Position numbers and translations under genes: made by a program
Origin: an uncultured Erysipelotrichaceae bacterium
GTDB taxonomy: Bacteria; Bacillota_I; Bacilli_A; RFN20; CAG-288
Reading direction: 5' to 3'
DNA: 17,977 nucleotides
NCBI GenBank assembly: GCA_902771745.1
Contig: CACXYG010000012.1
Coordinates: 1-17,977, forward strand
Notes under the pieces: generated by a model
Seen by the model: the letters and a program-made list of their open reading frames with translations, nothing else
The model's database searches: none
What the model was told of the DNA's origin: nothing
Part shown: positions 1 to 6,604 of the stretch, one piece after another
Numbering within the stretch: the first letter of the stretch is position 1
Layout: every line of letters starts with the position of its first letter

Positions 1-2
1 CA

Positions 3-506
3 AGAGAATATTCGTCTGCTGTTCAGTGGCTTGTGGATTATGGACTTGTGGATCGCTGCTTTAATTTGAAAACACCTCAATTGCCTTTAGAAGGTAACAA
101 AGATGAGGATGTCTTTAAATTGTATATGTGTGATACTGGTTTATTTATTGCCATGTTAGAGGAAGGAACTGCTGATGATATTTTAAAAAATCGCTTATAT
201 CAGTATAAAGGTGCTATCTATGAGAATGTGATTGCCGATTCTTTCTTAAAGAATAGTCGTAAATTGTATTATTTCCATAAAGATAGCGGCTTAGAAATTG
301 ATTTTGTCACACGTTATCAGAGCAAATCCACTTTGATTGAAGTCAAAGCTAAAAATGGTGATGTCAAAGCTGCAAAGACCATCTTGAAGAATCAAGAAAT
401 CTACCATGTAGATTCCTTGATAAAATTAGGCGATTATAATGTGGGGTATGAAAATAATATCCTAACCTTACCTTATTATATGGCTTTCTTAATTAATGAA
501 AGATAA
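3..506 (+). CDS. DUF4143-type AAA ATPase, C-terminal part (5' end outside window)
   Basis: The reading frame is open from base 3, so the gene enters from the left edge and only about the last 167 codons are present. A GTG at 33 is only an internal codon. The residues match the C-terminal DUF4143 domain of the stand-alone AAA ATPases common in gut bacteria and archaea: an AVQWLVDYGLV-like winged-helix segment, then YMCDTGL, then YENVIADSFL. The end looks like a PD-(D/E)xK nuclease fold, with EIDFV at about 293-307 and IEVKAK at about 335-352. The Walker A/B region would lie upstream, outside the window. The cellular role of this family is not well established. The gene converges on the glutamine synthetase gene and shares a terminator with it. 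The family call is firm; whether the gene is intact cannot be judged. Confidence 0.8.
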   Translation, partial: REYSSAVQWLVDYGLVDRCFNLKTPQLPLEGNKDEDVFKLYMCDTGLFIAMLEEGTADDILKNRLYQYKGAIYENVIADSFLKNSRKLYYFHKDSGLEIDFVTRYQSKSTLIEVKAKNGDVKAAKTILKNQEIYHVDSLIKLGDYNVGYENNILTLPYYMAFLINER

Positions 507-533
507 ATCATTAATAATAAGTTGTTAAATACA

Positions 534-560
534 AAATGCCACGGAGTTTCCGTGGCATTT
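534..560. terminator. Bidirectional intrinsic terminator
   Basis: A perfect 11-bp stem (534-544 pairing with 550-560) closes a 5-nt loop (545-549). The GC-rich core is GCCACGG/CCGTGGC, flanked by A/T on both sides. It lies 27 nt after the plus-strand ATPase stop and 25 nt after the minus-strand glutamine synthetase stop, so it probably serves both convergent genes. Confidence 0.85.
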
Positions 561-585
561 CGTGTTATTAGAATGTAGTGATTAA

Positions 586-1959
586 CTAGTCAATATGGTA
601 TAAGAGATCACCATAGGAAGGAACTGGCCAATAAGATTTGGCAACTAAGCCTTCCAATTCATCAACTGGTTTTCTTAAAGCAAAGATCAATGGGAGATAG
701 GTATCTCTGGCATAGACAGCTTTTTCTCTGCCGGAGAAGGTGTCGTTCTTGATGGCATCATCCATCTTGACGACAAGGCATTCCGTCTGGTCGATCAAGT
801 CAGAGATTCTGTTGGCAAGATCGATGGTGGACTTTGGAGCCTTGATACCAGATTCAGCACAGAGCTTGATTTCCTTGGCTAAGGCAGCAAGATAAGCGTT
901 GCAAGCTGGTAAGTAGAGTTTATGAACCATGTGAGACATGGTCTTGGCATCGATAGAAACTAAAGAGGAGTAGTTAGCATATTTGATGGTCTGTCTGGAT
1001 AAGATTTCAGACTTGGTCATGACACCAGATTCTAAGAAGAGAGTGACGTTCTTGTCTTCCGATAAGACATCGGTAGCCTCAACAGTAGTCTTTAAGTTTA
1101 AAAGGCCTCTCTTTTCCGCTTCCTTGACCCAGGAATCAGAATAACCATCACCATTGAAGATGATTCTTTCATGAGCCTTTAAGGTATCTCTGACCCAATC
1201 GTTGATAGCCTTGGTGGCATCTTCGCTTCTTTCAACCGTGTCAGCGAAGTCCTTTAAGGCGTAACCGACGATGGTATCTAAGACGATGTTGGCATCAGCG
1301 ACGTTCTGAGCAGAACCGACCATACGTAATTCGAATCTGTTACCAGTGAAAGCGAAGGAGGAAGTTCTGTTTCTATCAGTGGAATCCTTTGGTAAGACTG
1401 GAAGAGTCTTGGCACCAGTCTGTAATAAAGTGTTGGCTCTGTTCTTGGTCTTGGCGTCGGTGTGGATGATTCTTTCAACGACGGAGTTGAGTTCATCACC
1501 TAAGAACATGGAAACGATAGCCGGTGGGGCTTCATTAGCGCCTAAACGATAATCGTTGGTATAGGAAGCGACAGAGCTTCTGAGCAAACCAGCGTATTCA
1601 TCAACAGCCTTAACGACAGCAGCTAAGAAGACTAAGAACTGAGTGTTCTCATGTGGATTCTTGCCTGGCTGCATCAAGTTGACACCCTTATCGGTGGATA
1701 AGGACCAGTTATCATGTTTACCAGAACCGTTGACACCAGCGAATGGCTTTTCGGCAAGTAAGCAGATGAAGCCGTGCTTCTTGGCGACTTTCTTTAAAGT
1801 CATCATGACAAGAGCGTTTTGATCAGCGGCGATATTTGCAGAGCCATAGATGACTGCAAGTTCGTGCTGAGAAGGAGCGACTTCGTTATGTTCAGTCTTC
1901 GCCGGAATGCCGAGTGAAGGCAGAAATCTTGTCTCTGATTGGACCATAATAGTGATCAT
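586..1959 (-). CDS. GSIII C-terminal fragment (3' part of the broken gene)
   Basis: This 457-codon open frame becomes family-like only from LGIPAKT, at about position 1914. The first 15 or so residues (MITIMVQSETRFLPS) are the out-of-frame reading of the upstream part, so the ATG at 1957-1959 is probably not a natural start. From there to the TAG at 586-588 the GSIII catalytic domain is uninterrupted: the glutamate/metal-binding motifs, the nucleotide-binding GKHDNWS region and the C-terminal helical region. Confidence 0.75.
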   Translation of the reverse strand: MITIMVQSETRFLPSLGIPAKTEHNEVAPSQHELAVIYGSANIAADQNALVMMTLKKVAKKHGFICLLAEKPFAGVNGSGKHDNWSLSTDKGVNLMQPGKNPHENTQFLVFLAAVVKAVDEYAGLLRSSVASYTNDYRLGANEAPPAIVSMFLGDELNSVVERIIHTDAKTKNRANTLLQTGAKTLPVLPKDSTDRNRTSSFAFTGNRFELRMVGSAQNVADANIVLDTIVGYALKDFADTVERSEDATKAINDWVRDTLKAHERIIFNGDGYSDSWVKEAEKRGLLNLKTTVEATDVLSEDKNVTLFLESGVMTKSEILSRQTIKYANYSSLVSIDAKTMSHMVHKLYLPACNAYLAALAKEIKLCAESGIKAPKSTIDLANRISDLIDQTECLVVKMDDAIKNDTFSGREKAVYARDTYLPLIFALRKPVDELEGLVAKSYWPVPSYGDLLYHID

Positions 1960-2668
1960 CTAATTCCTGACCCTTGGCAGCTGGAGCACCAAAGAGGGTA
2001 CGACCAGTGTAGATCAAGTCCTTACGCTTGGCGTAATGTTCGGTATCAACAAGGAAATATTCCTGTTCTGGACCGGCGTTTGGAATAACTTTCTTGGTTT
2101 CGTTGTCGCCGAAGATTCTTAAGACACGGATAGCCTGTTCAGAGACATAATCCATGGATCTTAATAATGGAGTCTTGGTATCCAAGGCTTCACCGGTGTA
2201 AGCGCAGAAAGCAGTTGGGATATATAAAACAACAGAGCCGCCATCATGAATGACGAAGGCTGGGGAAGTGCAATCCCAAGCAGTATAACCTCTTGCTTCG
2301 AAGGTAGCTCTGATACCACCAGATGGGAAAGAAGAACCATCGGCTTCGCCTTTGATCAATTCTTTGCCACTGAAGGACATGATAACTTTGCCCATAGCAT
2401 CTGGAGTGGAAATGAAAGAGTCATGCTTTTCAGCAGTGACGCTGGTTAATGGCTGGAACCAATGAGTGTAGTGAGTGGCACCCTTGGAGATAGCCCATTC
2501 TTTCATACCGTGAGCGACGGCATCCGCAAGATTAGCATCTAATTCCTTGCCTTCCTCGATGGTAGTCATTAAGGACTCATAGACTTTCGTAGGAAGATGG
2601 CTTCTCATCTCATCATGATCGAAAACGTCAATACCATAATTGGACGGAATGTCGAATTCGTGGGACAT
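1892..2668 (-). CDS. GSIII N-terminal fragment (5' part of the broken gene)
   Basis: This 258-codon frame starts at the true ATG of the glutamine synthetase gene, six bases after AGGAGG. Residues 1 to about 247 follow the GSIII family through the beta-grasp region and the NAGPEQEYF motif. The last eight residues or so (TRHSGED and neighbours) are out of frame and not family-like. Alone it lacks most of the catalytic domain, so it is unlikely to be active. Confidence 0.8.
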   Translation of the reverse strand: MSHEFDIPSNYGIDVFDHDEMRSHLPTKVYESLMTTIEEGKELDANLADAVAHGMKEWAISKGATHYTHWFQPLTSVTAEKHDSFISTPDAMGKVIMSFSGKELIKGEADGSSFPSGGIRATFEARGYTAWDCTSPAFVIHDGGSVVLYIPTAFCAYTGEALDTKTPLLRSMDYVSEQAIRVLRIFGDNETKKVIPNAGPEQEYFLVDTEHYAKRKDLIYTGRTLFGAPAAKGQELDDHYYGPIRDKISAFTRHSGED

Positions 2669-2674
2669 ATTAGG

Positions 2675-2680
2675 CCTCCT
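2675..2680 (-). promoter_or_regulatory. Strong ribosome binding site of the glutamine synthetase gene
   Basis: AGGAGG on the minus strand ends six bases before the ATG at 2668-2666. It fixes the start codon of the GSIII gene and shows that the gene was built for efficient translation. Confidence 0.85.
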
Positions 2681-2722
2681 TTAATTGCCTGACGATTTTT
2701 GGATGAAAAATAATACTACAAA

Positions 2723-2751
2723 ATTCTATCTTAAATGCGACCAAAAGAAAA
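2723..2751 (-). promoter_or_regulatory. Candidate promoter for the glutamine synthetase gene (weak)
   Basis: On the minus strand a TAGAAT -10 (2728-2723, five of six to consensus) has a poor TTTTCT -35 (2751-2746) at 17-nt spacing. This would give a leader of about 50 nt. The -35 match is weak, and a promoter further upstream, beyond the hairpin at 2786-2818, is equally possible. Confidence 0.3.
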
Positions 2752-2785
2752 CAGGAAATTTTCAAATTTTCAAAGCCAAAGAAAA

Positions 2786-2818
2786 AACTTTTCACAGCCA
2801 TATGGGTTGCGAAAAGTT
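2786..2818 (-). terminator. Terminator-like hairpin in the leader region of the glutamine synthetase gene
   Basis: On the minus strand AACTTTTC pairs with GAAAAGTT (8 bp). A 2x2 internal loop follows, then a 4-bp inner stem (one G-U) and a 5-nt loop. The 3' arm runs straight into a T tract (GTTTTTTC), the hallmark of an intrinsic terminator. The upstream operon already has its own terminator at 2889-2915. This one is therefore either a back-up terminator or an attenuator controlling the downstream glutamine synthetase gene. Confidence 0.6.
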
Positions 2819-2857
2819 AATTTTATTTATTTCTACGTTGTAATGAGAAATCTACTT

Positions 2858-2877
2858 ATGTAATATTGCAGTTACAT
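2858..2877. promoter_or_regulatory. GlnR-like palindrome (ATGTAA-N8-TTACAT)
   Basis: A perfect 6-bp inverted repeat with an 8-nt spacer lies about 190 bp upstream of the glutamine synthetase ATG. The GlnR/TnrA consensus of Bacilli is TGTNA-N7-TNACA; the half-sites here match but the spacer is one base longer. A further TGTAAT half-site at 2839-2844 lies exactly 20 bp from the one at 2859-2864. The location upstream of a nitrogen-assimilation gene is suggestive, but the spacer difference makes this a candidate only. Confidence 0.35.
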
Positions 2878-2888
2878 TGAATAATGAA

Positions 2889-2915
2889 AAATCCCTGACT
2901 TTTCATCAGGGATTT
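2889..2915 (-). terminator. Intrinsic terminator of the galE operon
   Basis: A 10-bp perfect stem (2889-2898 with 2906-2915, core ATCCCTGA/TCAGGGAT) closes a 7-nt loop. On the minus strand it is followed by TTTTTCATTATT-like sequence. It starts 11 nt after the galE stop. Confidence 0.9.
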
Positions 2916-2925
2916 CAATCTTTCA

Positions 2926-3951
2926 TTAATCTTCGTAGCCGTTTGGGTTCATCTGCTGCCAATGATTGGAGTCGCGGCAGGAATCTTCTACGGTGTATTT
3001 GGCCTTAAAGCCGATTTCTCTTTCGGCCTTATCGGTAGCGGCATAGTTGGCTTCCACGTCACCTGCTCTTCTTGGAGCGATGACATAAGGAATCTTGACA
3101 CCAGTCGCCTTTTCATAGGCGTGGACAAGTTCTAAAACAGAGGTGCCTTTGCCAGTACCTAAGTTGTAGATGACAAGACCTGGATTTTCAAATAACTTCT
3201 TTAAAGTTAAGACGTGGCCTTCGGCTAAGTCGACAACGTGGATGTAGTCACGGATACAAGTACCATCTGGAGTGTTGTAGTCATCACCAAAGATGGAGAG
3301 ATGATCGCGTTTACCAACAGCGACCTGAGTGACATATGGCATGAGGTTATTTGGAATGCCATTTGGTGCTTCACCGATCAAACCAGAGGCATGAGCGCCG
3401 ATAGGATTGAAGTATCTGAGTAAAGCGACGTTGAAGTCTGGATGGACGTGGCAATAATCCTGGAAGATGCCTTCCTGGATGATCTTGGTCTGACCATAAG
3501 GATTGGTGGCCTGACCGATTGGATCGCTTTCGACAAGCGGGACATGCGTTGGCGTACCATAGACGGTAGCAGAAGAGGAGAAGATGATGTTCTTAACACC
3601 ATACTTTGGCATTTCTTCTAATAAGGTGAGGGTGGAATCTAAGTTGTTACGATAGTATTCGACAGGCTTCTGAACAGATTCACCAACAGCCTTTAAACCA
3701 GCGAAATGAATGACAGCATCAATCTTGTTTTCGCTTAAGACTTTGTCAACATCTTCTCTGTTGCAGACATCACCTTTGTAGAAGGCAATTTTAGTACCAG
3801 TGATCTTCTCTAATCTTGGCAAGACCTTTTCGGAGGAATTGGCAAGGTTATCGATGATGATTGGATTATAACCGTATTCGACAAGCTTGATGACGGTATG
3901 AGAGCCGATATAGCCCATACCACCAGTGACTAAAATGTTTTTACGTTCCAT
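2926..3951 (-). CDS. galE: UDP-glucose 4-epimerase
   Basis: This gene encodes a cytoplasmic NAD-dependent short-chain dehydrogenase/reductase-family epimerase that interconverts UDP-glucose and UDP-galactose. It serves the Leloir pathway and supplies sugars for cell-surface glycans. The 341 residues are the usual length. The Rossmann motif TGGMGYIGS is at 9-17. The catalytic serine region FSSSATVYG contains S127, and the YxxxK pair is Y152/K156 in NPYGQTK. AAAGGAG lies nine bases before the ATG. It is the last gene of the operon, 13 nt after the unknown exported protein and just ahead of the terminator. No galK or galT is nearby, which fits a role in making surface polysaccharide precursors at least as well as galactose use. 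Confidence 0.97.
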   Translation of the reverse strand: MERKNILVTGGMGYIGSHTVIKLVEYGYNPIIIDNLANSSEKVLPRLEKITGTKIAFYKGDVCNREDVDKVLSENKIDAVIHFAGLKAVGESVQKPVEYYRNNLDSTLTLLEEMPKYGVKNIIFSSSATVYGTPTHVPLVESDPIGQATNPYGQTKIIQEGIFQDYCHVHPDFNVALLRYFNPIGAHASGLIGEAPNGIPNNLMPYVTQVAVGKRDHLSIFGDDYNTPDGTCIRDYIHVVDLAEGHVLTLKKLFENPGLVIYNLGTGKGTSVLELVHAYEKATGVKIPYVIAPRRAGDVEANYAATDKAEREIGFKAKYTVEDSCRDSNHWQQMNPNGYED

Positions 3952-3964
3952 AATACATGCTCCT

Positions 3965-5200
3965 TTATTTTGCTAATAATGTATTGATCTTACTGGTGAC
4001 TGTCGAAGAGTCCGTAAGAAGGAAACTTTCTTTACCGACACGACTGAAAGTAGTAGAAGAGATATCGTTGCCTGTGACATCATGATAATACTGACCAGCG
4101 TTATCTAGATAACCGACAAGTTCTCTGATTTCCGGATTGGCATCATAACTGACAAGAGAAGTAGAAGTTAAGACGTTGGTTGTAAAATCACTCATGGAAC
4201 TGTTGATGGTAAACAGGGAAGTGATGTCTTTACTTGTAGAACCGACAGAGAAAGCCATGGTGGCATTTACTTCACTTGCTTCTTTTAGAGAGGATACGAC
4301 CTTGACCTTATATAACTTCATATCGATGTTCTCGTTGACTAAGGCTTCTAAAGAATTCTTGGTATCTTCCGCAATCGTCTCAGTATAGCTAAAAGTCTGA
4401 TTTTCTTTTTCTTCGTATTGAGTGTTGAAGATGACAGCATCATATCTTGACTCAGGAAGGGTAGATCCTGCGGTCTGAACATTGATTAAAAGATAAGGGG
4501 AATTCTGATTGTTTCTGATGGTGATACGTTTACGTTCCTTGGTGGAAGTATTCGGTAAGGTATAGATGGTGTAGTTGATGGTTTCACCATTGGCAAGAGA
4601 ATAAGGATTGAAGTCTTTCTTGTTGGTGGAATTAGAAGCATCCGAATAAACCAGATAATCGCCCGTATCAAGATGATTCAATTCAAGATAGAAGATGTTA
4701 TTAGAGATATCGGTCTGACCAGAAGTGAATTTTGAAACGTCTTGAGTGACATTATAAAGATAGAAATTGCTGTTTCCTTCGCCGACGATTTCACTGGTGT
4801 TACTGGTAGATAACAAAGATGGAGTAATCTTATGTTCGGATAAGAAGAGCTTAGTTCCTACGAGGGCTAAGTCAGCAGCTTTGTTCTGCTTGGCAGTGCC
4901 AAACTCCGCAAAGACTTTCTTGCTGTCGCTGACGTTTTTACCATGCAGCGTGATATAGCTATCGGGGCTAACTGAAGAAGAAGTGGAATCATGAATCAGT
5001 AAAAAGACGGAATAGCAAAGCATAGCAAAGGTACCAAGAACCAAGGAACCAGTGATGATCTTGGTGATGATAGAACCTTTGGAGAAAGACTTCTTAGGAG
5101 CAGGAGAACTAGACTCTTGTGGAGTGATGTTTTCCTGTTCTTCTATCTTTTCTTCCTCGACGGTGATGTTTTGTTTCTTATTCTTTTTCTCTTTTTTCAT
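3965..5200 (-). CDS. Single-TM exported protein of unknown function
   Basis: I do not recognise a family in this 411-residue protein. Residues 1-42 are highly charged and probably cytoplasmic: a lysine-rich start, then an E/Q-rich stretch and a Ser/Pro patch. Residues 44-69 form one hydrophobic segment (ITGSLVLGTFAMLCYSVFLL) without a lipobox or obvious signal-peptidase site, so it is probably a type II anchor. Residues 70-411 are rich in Ser, Thr and Asn and low in Cys, typical of an extracellular domain, with several predicted beta-like stretches (YITLHG, NFYLYNV, YTIYTLP, LLINVQT). The ATG is six bases after the asnS stop and has no clear Shine-Dalgarno sequence, so translation is probably coupled to asnS. 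It may act at the cell envelope, but nothing in the sequence shows how. Confidence 0.75.
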   Translation of the reverse strand: MKKEKKNKKQNITVEEEKIEEQENITPQESSSPAPKKSFSKGSIITKIITGSLVLGTFAMLCYSVFLLIHDSTSSSVSPDSYITLHGKNVSDSKKVFAEFGTAKQNKAADLALVGTKLFLSEHKITPSLLSTSNTSEIVGEGNSNFYLYNVTQDVSKFTSGQTDISNNIFYLELNHLDTGDYLVYSDASNSTNKKDFNPYSLANGETINYTIYTLPNTSTKERKRITIRNNQNSPYLLINVQTAGSTLPESRYDAVIFNTQYEEKENQTFSYTETIAEDTKNSLEALVNENIDMKLYKVKVVSSLKEASEVNATMAFSVGSTSKDITSLFTINSSMSDFTTNVLTSTSLVSYDANPEIRELVGYLDNAGQYYHDVTGNDISSTTFSRVGKESFLLTDSSTVTSKINTLLAK

Positions 5201-5206
5201 GTTTGA

Positions 5207-6592
5207 TTAGAATTCCATGTCTTTGTAACAACGTGGGTATGGTAAGACGTCACGGATGTTGTTCATACCGGTGACGAGCATAACAAGTCTTTCGAAGCCT
5301 AAACCGAAACCGGAATGTGGCATAGAGCCGTTCTTTCTCAAATCGAGATACCATTCATAGGCAGGAATGTTCATGCCGAGTTCGTTCATACGGTTCAAAA
5401 GTTTGTTGTAGTCAGCTTCTCTTTCAGAGCCACCGCATAATTCACCGATGAATGGAACAAGAAGGTCGGTGGCACCAACGGTCTTACCATCATCGTTCTG
5501 CTTCATGTAGAAAGCCTTGATTTCCTTTGGATAATCGGTAAGGAAGATCGGGCCCTTGAAGTGAACTTCGGTCAAATATCTTTCATGTTCACTGCCTAAG
5601 TCTAAACCGAACTTGATGTCGGAGACTTCAAACTTGTGACCATTCTTGACGGCATCCTGAAGAATCTGGATGGCGTCTTCATATTTGACTCTGGCAAATG
5701 GCTTGTTGATGAATTCATCCAAGCGCTTCATGACATCCTTGTCGACCCATTTTTCAAAGAAAGCCATATCCTGTGGACAATCCTTGATGGTGTTCTTGAC
5801 GACATATTTGAGGAAGTCTTCCTCGATATTGCAAAGGTCAGCTAAGTGAGCCCAGGCGATTTCTGGTTCAATCATCCAGAATTCGGCGGCATGTCTGACG
5901 GTGTTGGACTTTTCAGCACGGAAGGTTGGACCAAAGGTGTAGACCTTACCATAGGTCAAAGCAAATGGTTCGACGTGTAACTGACCGGAGACGGTGAGGT
6001 GGACGTTATCCTTGTTGAAGTATTCGGTTGGATGTTTGACATCGGCATAGACGTCAAAGGTCTGACCTTCACCTTCACAATCGTTGGCGGTCAAGATTGG
6101 AGTGTGAATCCAGTAATAACCGTTCTTGTGGAAATATTCATGGATGTAGTAAGCCAAAGTGGAACGGATTCTATTGACGGCGTTGAAAGTGTTAGTCTTC
6201 ATTCTCCACTGTGGAAGATCACGAAGATACTCAAAAGTCATCTTCTTTTTCTGAAGTGGATAAGATTCATCGACATCGCCGACAAGTTCAACAGTTTCGG
6301 CCTGAAGTTCGAATGGCTGCTTGGCTTCTGGGGTGACGTGAAGTTTACCCTTGGCTAAGACAGAAGCGCCGAGTCTCGCCTTGATGGCATCAGCAAAGGT
6401 GTTGCTATAGACAACCTGAAGGTTATCAAAGCAAGAACCATCGTTGATGGCAAGGAAACCGACGTTGCCACCAAAACGGTTGAAGCGGACAAAGCCACCA
6501 AAAGTCATTTCGACACCTTCTAATTCAGCAATGGTGTTATCTGCGACTTTCTTGAATAAATCGCTAATTGTATATTTTTCCTGTAAATCCAT
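5207..6592 (-). CDS. asnS: Asparaginyl-tRNA synthetase
   Basis: This class IIb synthetase charges tRNA-Asn with asparagine using ATP. The 461 residues match the usual length. An N-terminal OB-fold anticodon-binding domain spans about 20-105 (VEMTFGGFVRFNR onward). The class II catalytic core follows, with motif 2 FRAE at 224-227 (TFRAEKSNTVRHAAEF), the GELCGGSERE segment near the C-terminus and motif 3 GLGFERL around residues 430-436. The GSERE segment and overall pattern favour AsnRS over AspRS, which is longer and has a GAD insertion. AAGGAG (6601-6606) sits inside the end of tsaD, eight bases before the ATG, so the two genes are closely linked. An AsnRS means Asn-tRNA need not be made by transamidation of Asp-tRNA. 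Confidence 0.96.
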   Translation of the reverse strand: MDLQEKYTISDLFKKVADNTIAELEGVEMTFGGFVRFNRFGGNVGFLAINDGSCFDNLQVVYSNTFADAIKARLGASVLAKGKLHVTPEAKQPFELQAETVELVGDVDESYPLQKKKMTFEYLRDLPQWRMKTNTFNAVNRIRSTLAYYIHEYFHKNGYYWIHTPILTANDCEGEGQTFDVYADVKHPTEYFNKDNVHLTVSGQLHVEPFALTYGKVYTFGPTFRAEKSNTVRHAAEFWMIEPEIAWAHLADLCNIEEDFLKYVVKNTIKDCPQDMAFFEKWVDKDVMKRLDEFINKPFARVKYEDAIQILQDAVKNGHKFEVSDIKFGLDLGSEHERYLTEVHFKGPIFLTDYPKEIKAFYMKQNDDGKTVGATDLLVPFIGELCGGSEREADYNKLLNRMNELGMNIPAYEWYLDLRKNGSMPHSGFGLGFERLVMLVTGMNNIRDVLPYPRCYKDMEF

Positions 6593-6604
6593 AATTCTTT
6601 CTCC

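Larger units (their letters stand above)
586..2668 (-). pseudogene. glnN: Type III glutamine synthetase, interrupted by frameshift plus small deletion
   Basis: Two minus-strand frames together cover a type III glutamine synthetase (GSIII), the roughly 700-residue form that makes glutamine from glutamate, ammonia and ATP. The first part carries the GSIII N-terminal domain (ATHYTHWFQPLT, AEKHDSF) and NAGPEQEYF. The second carries KTEHNEVAPSQ, FAGVNGSGKHDNWS, GANEAPPA and DRNRTSSFAFTGN, so the catalytic motifs are all present. The break is at about 1914-1921. There the first frame reads IRDKISAF and then leaves the family sequence, ending at a TGA at 1892. The second frame joins the family sequence only at LGIPAKT. 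From memory of the family, about ten residues normally separate these two segments, but only one nucleotide lies between the TTC and CTC codons. A net loss of roughly 29 nt would explain both the frameshift and the gap. The gene is either newly broken or carries an assembly error. An AGGAGG site (2675-2680) precedes the ATG. Confidence 0.85.

Noticed and set aside
1892..1959. Programmed ribosomal frameshifting in the glutamine synthetase gene
   Set aside because: No slippery heptamer is evident at the junction. A one-base slip also would not restore the roughly ten residues that seem to be missing, so a lesion or assembly error fits better.
5999..6358. 119-codon plus-strand open frame inside asnS
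   Set aside because: Antisense to conserved AsnRS sequence, with a composition typical of reverse-strand reading.
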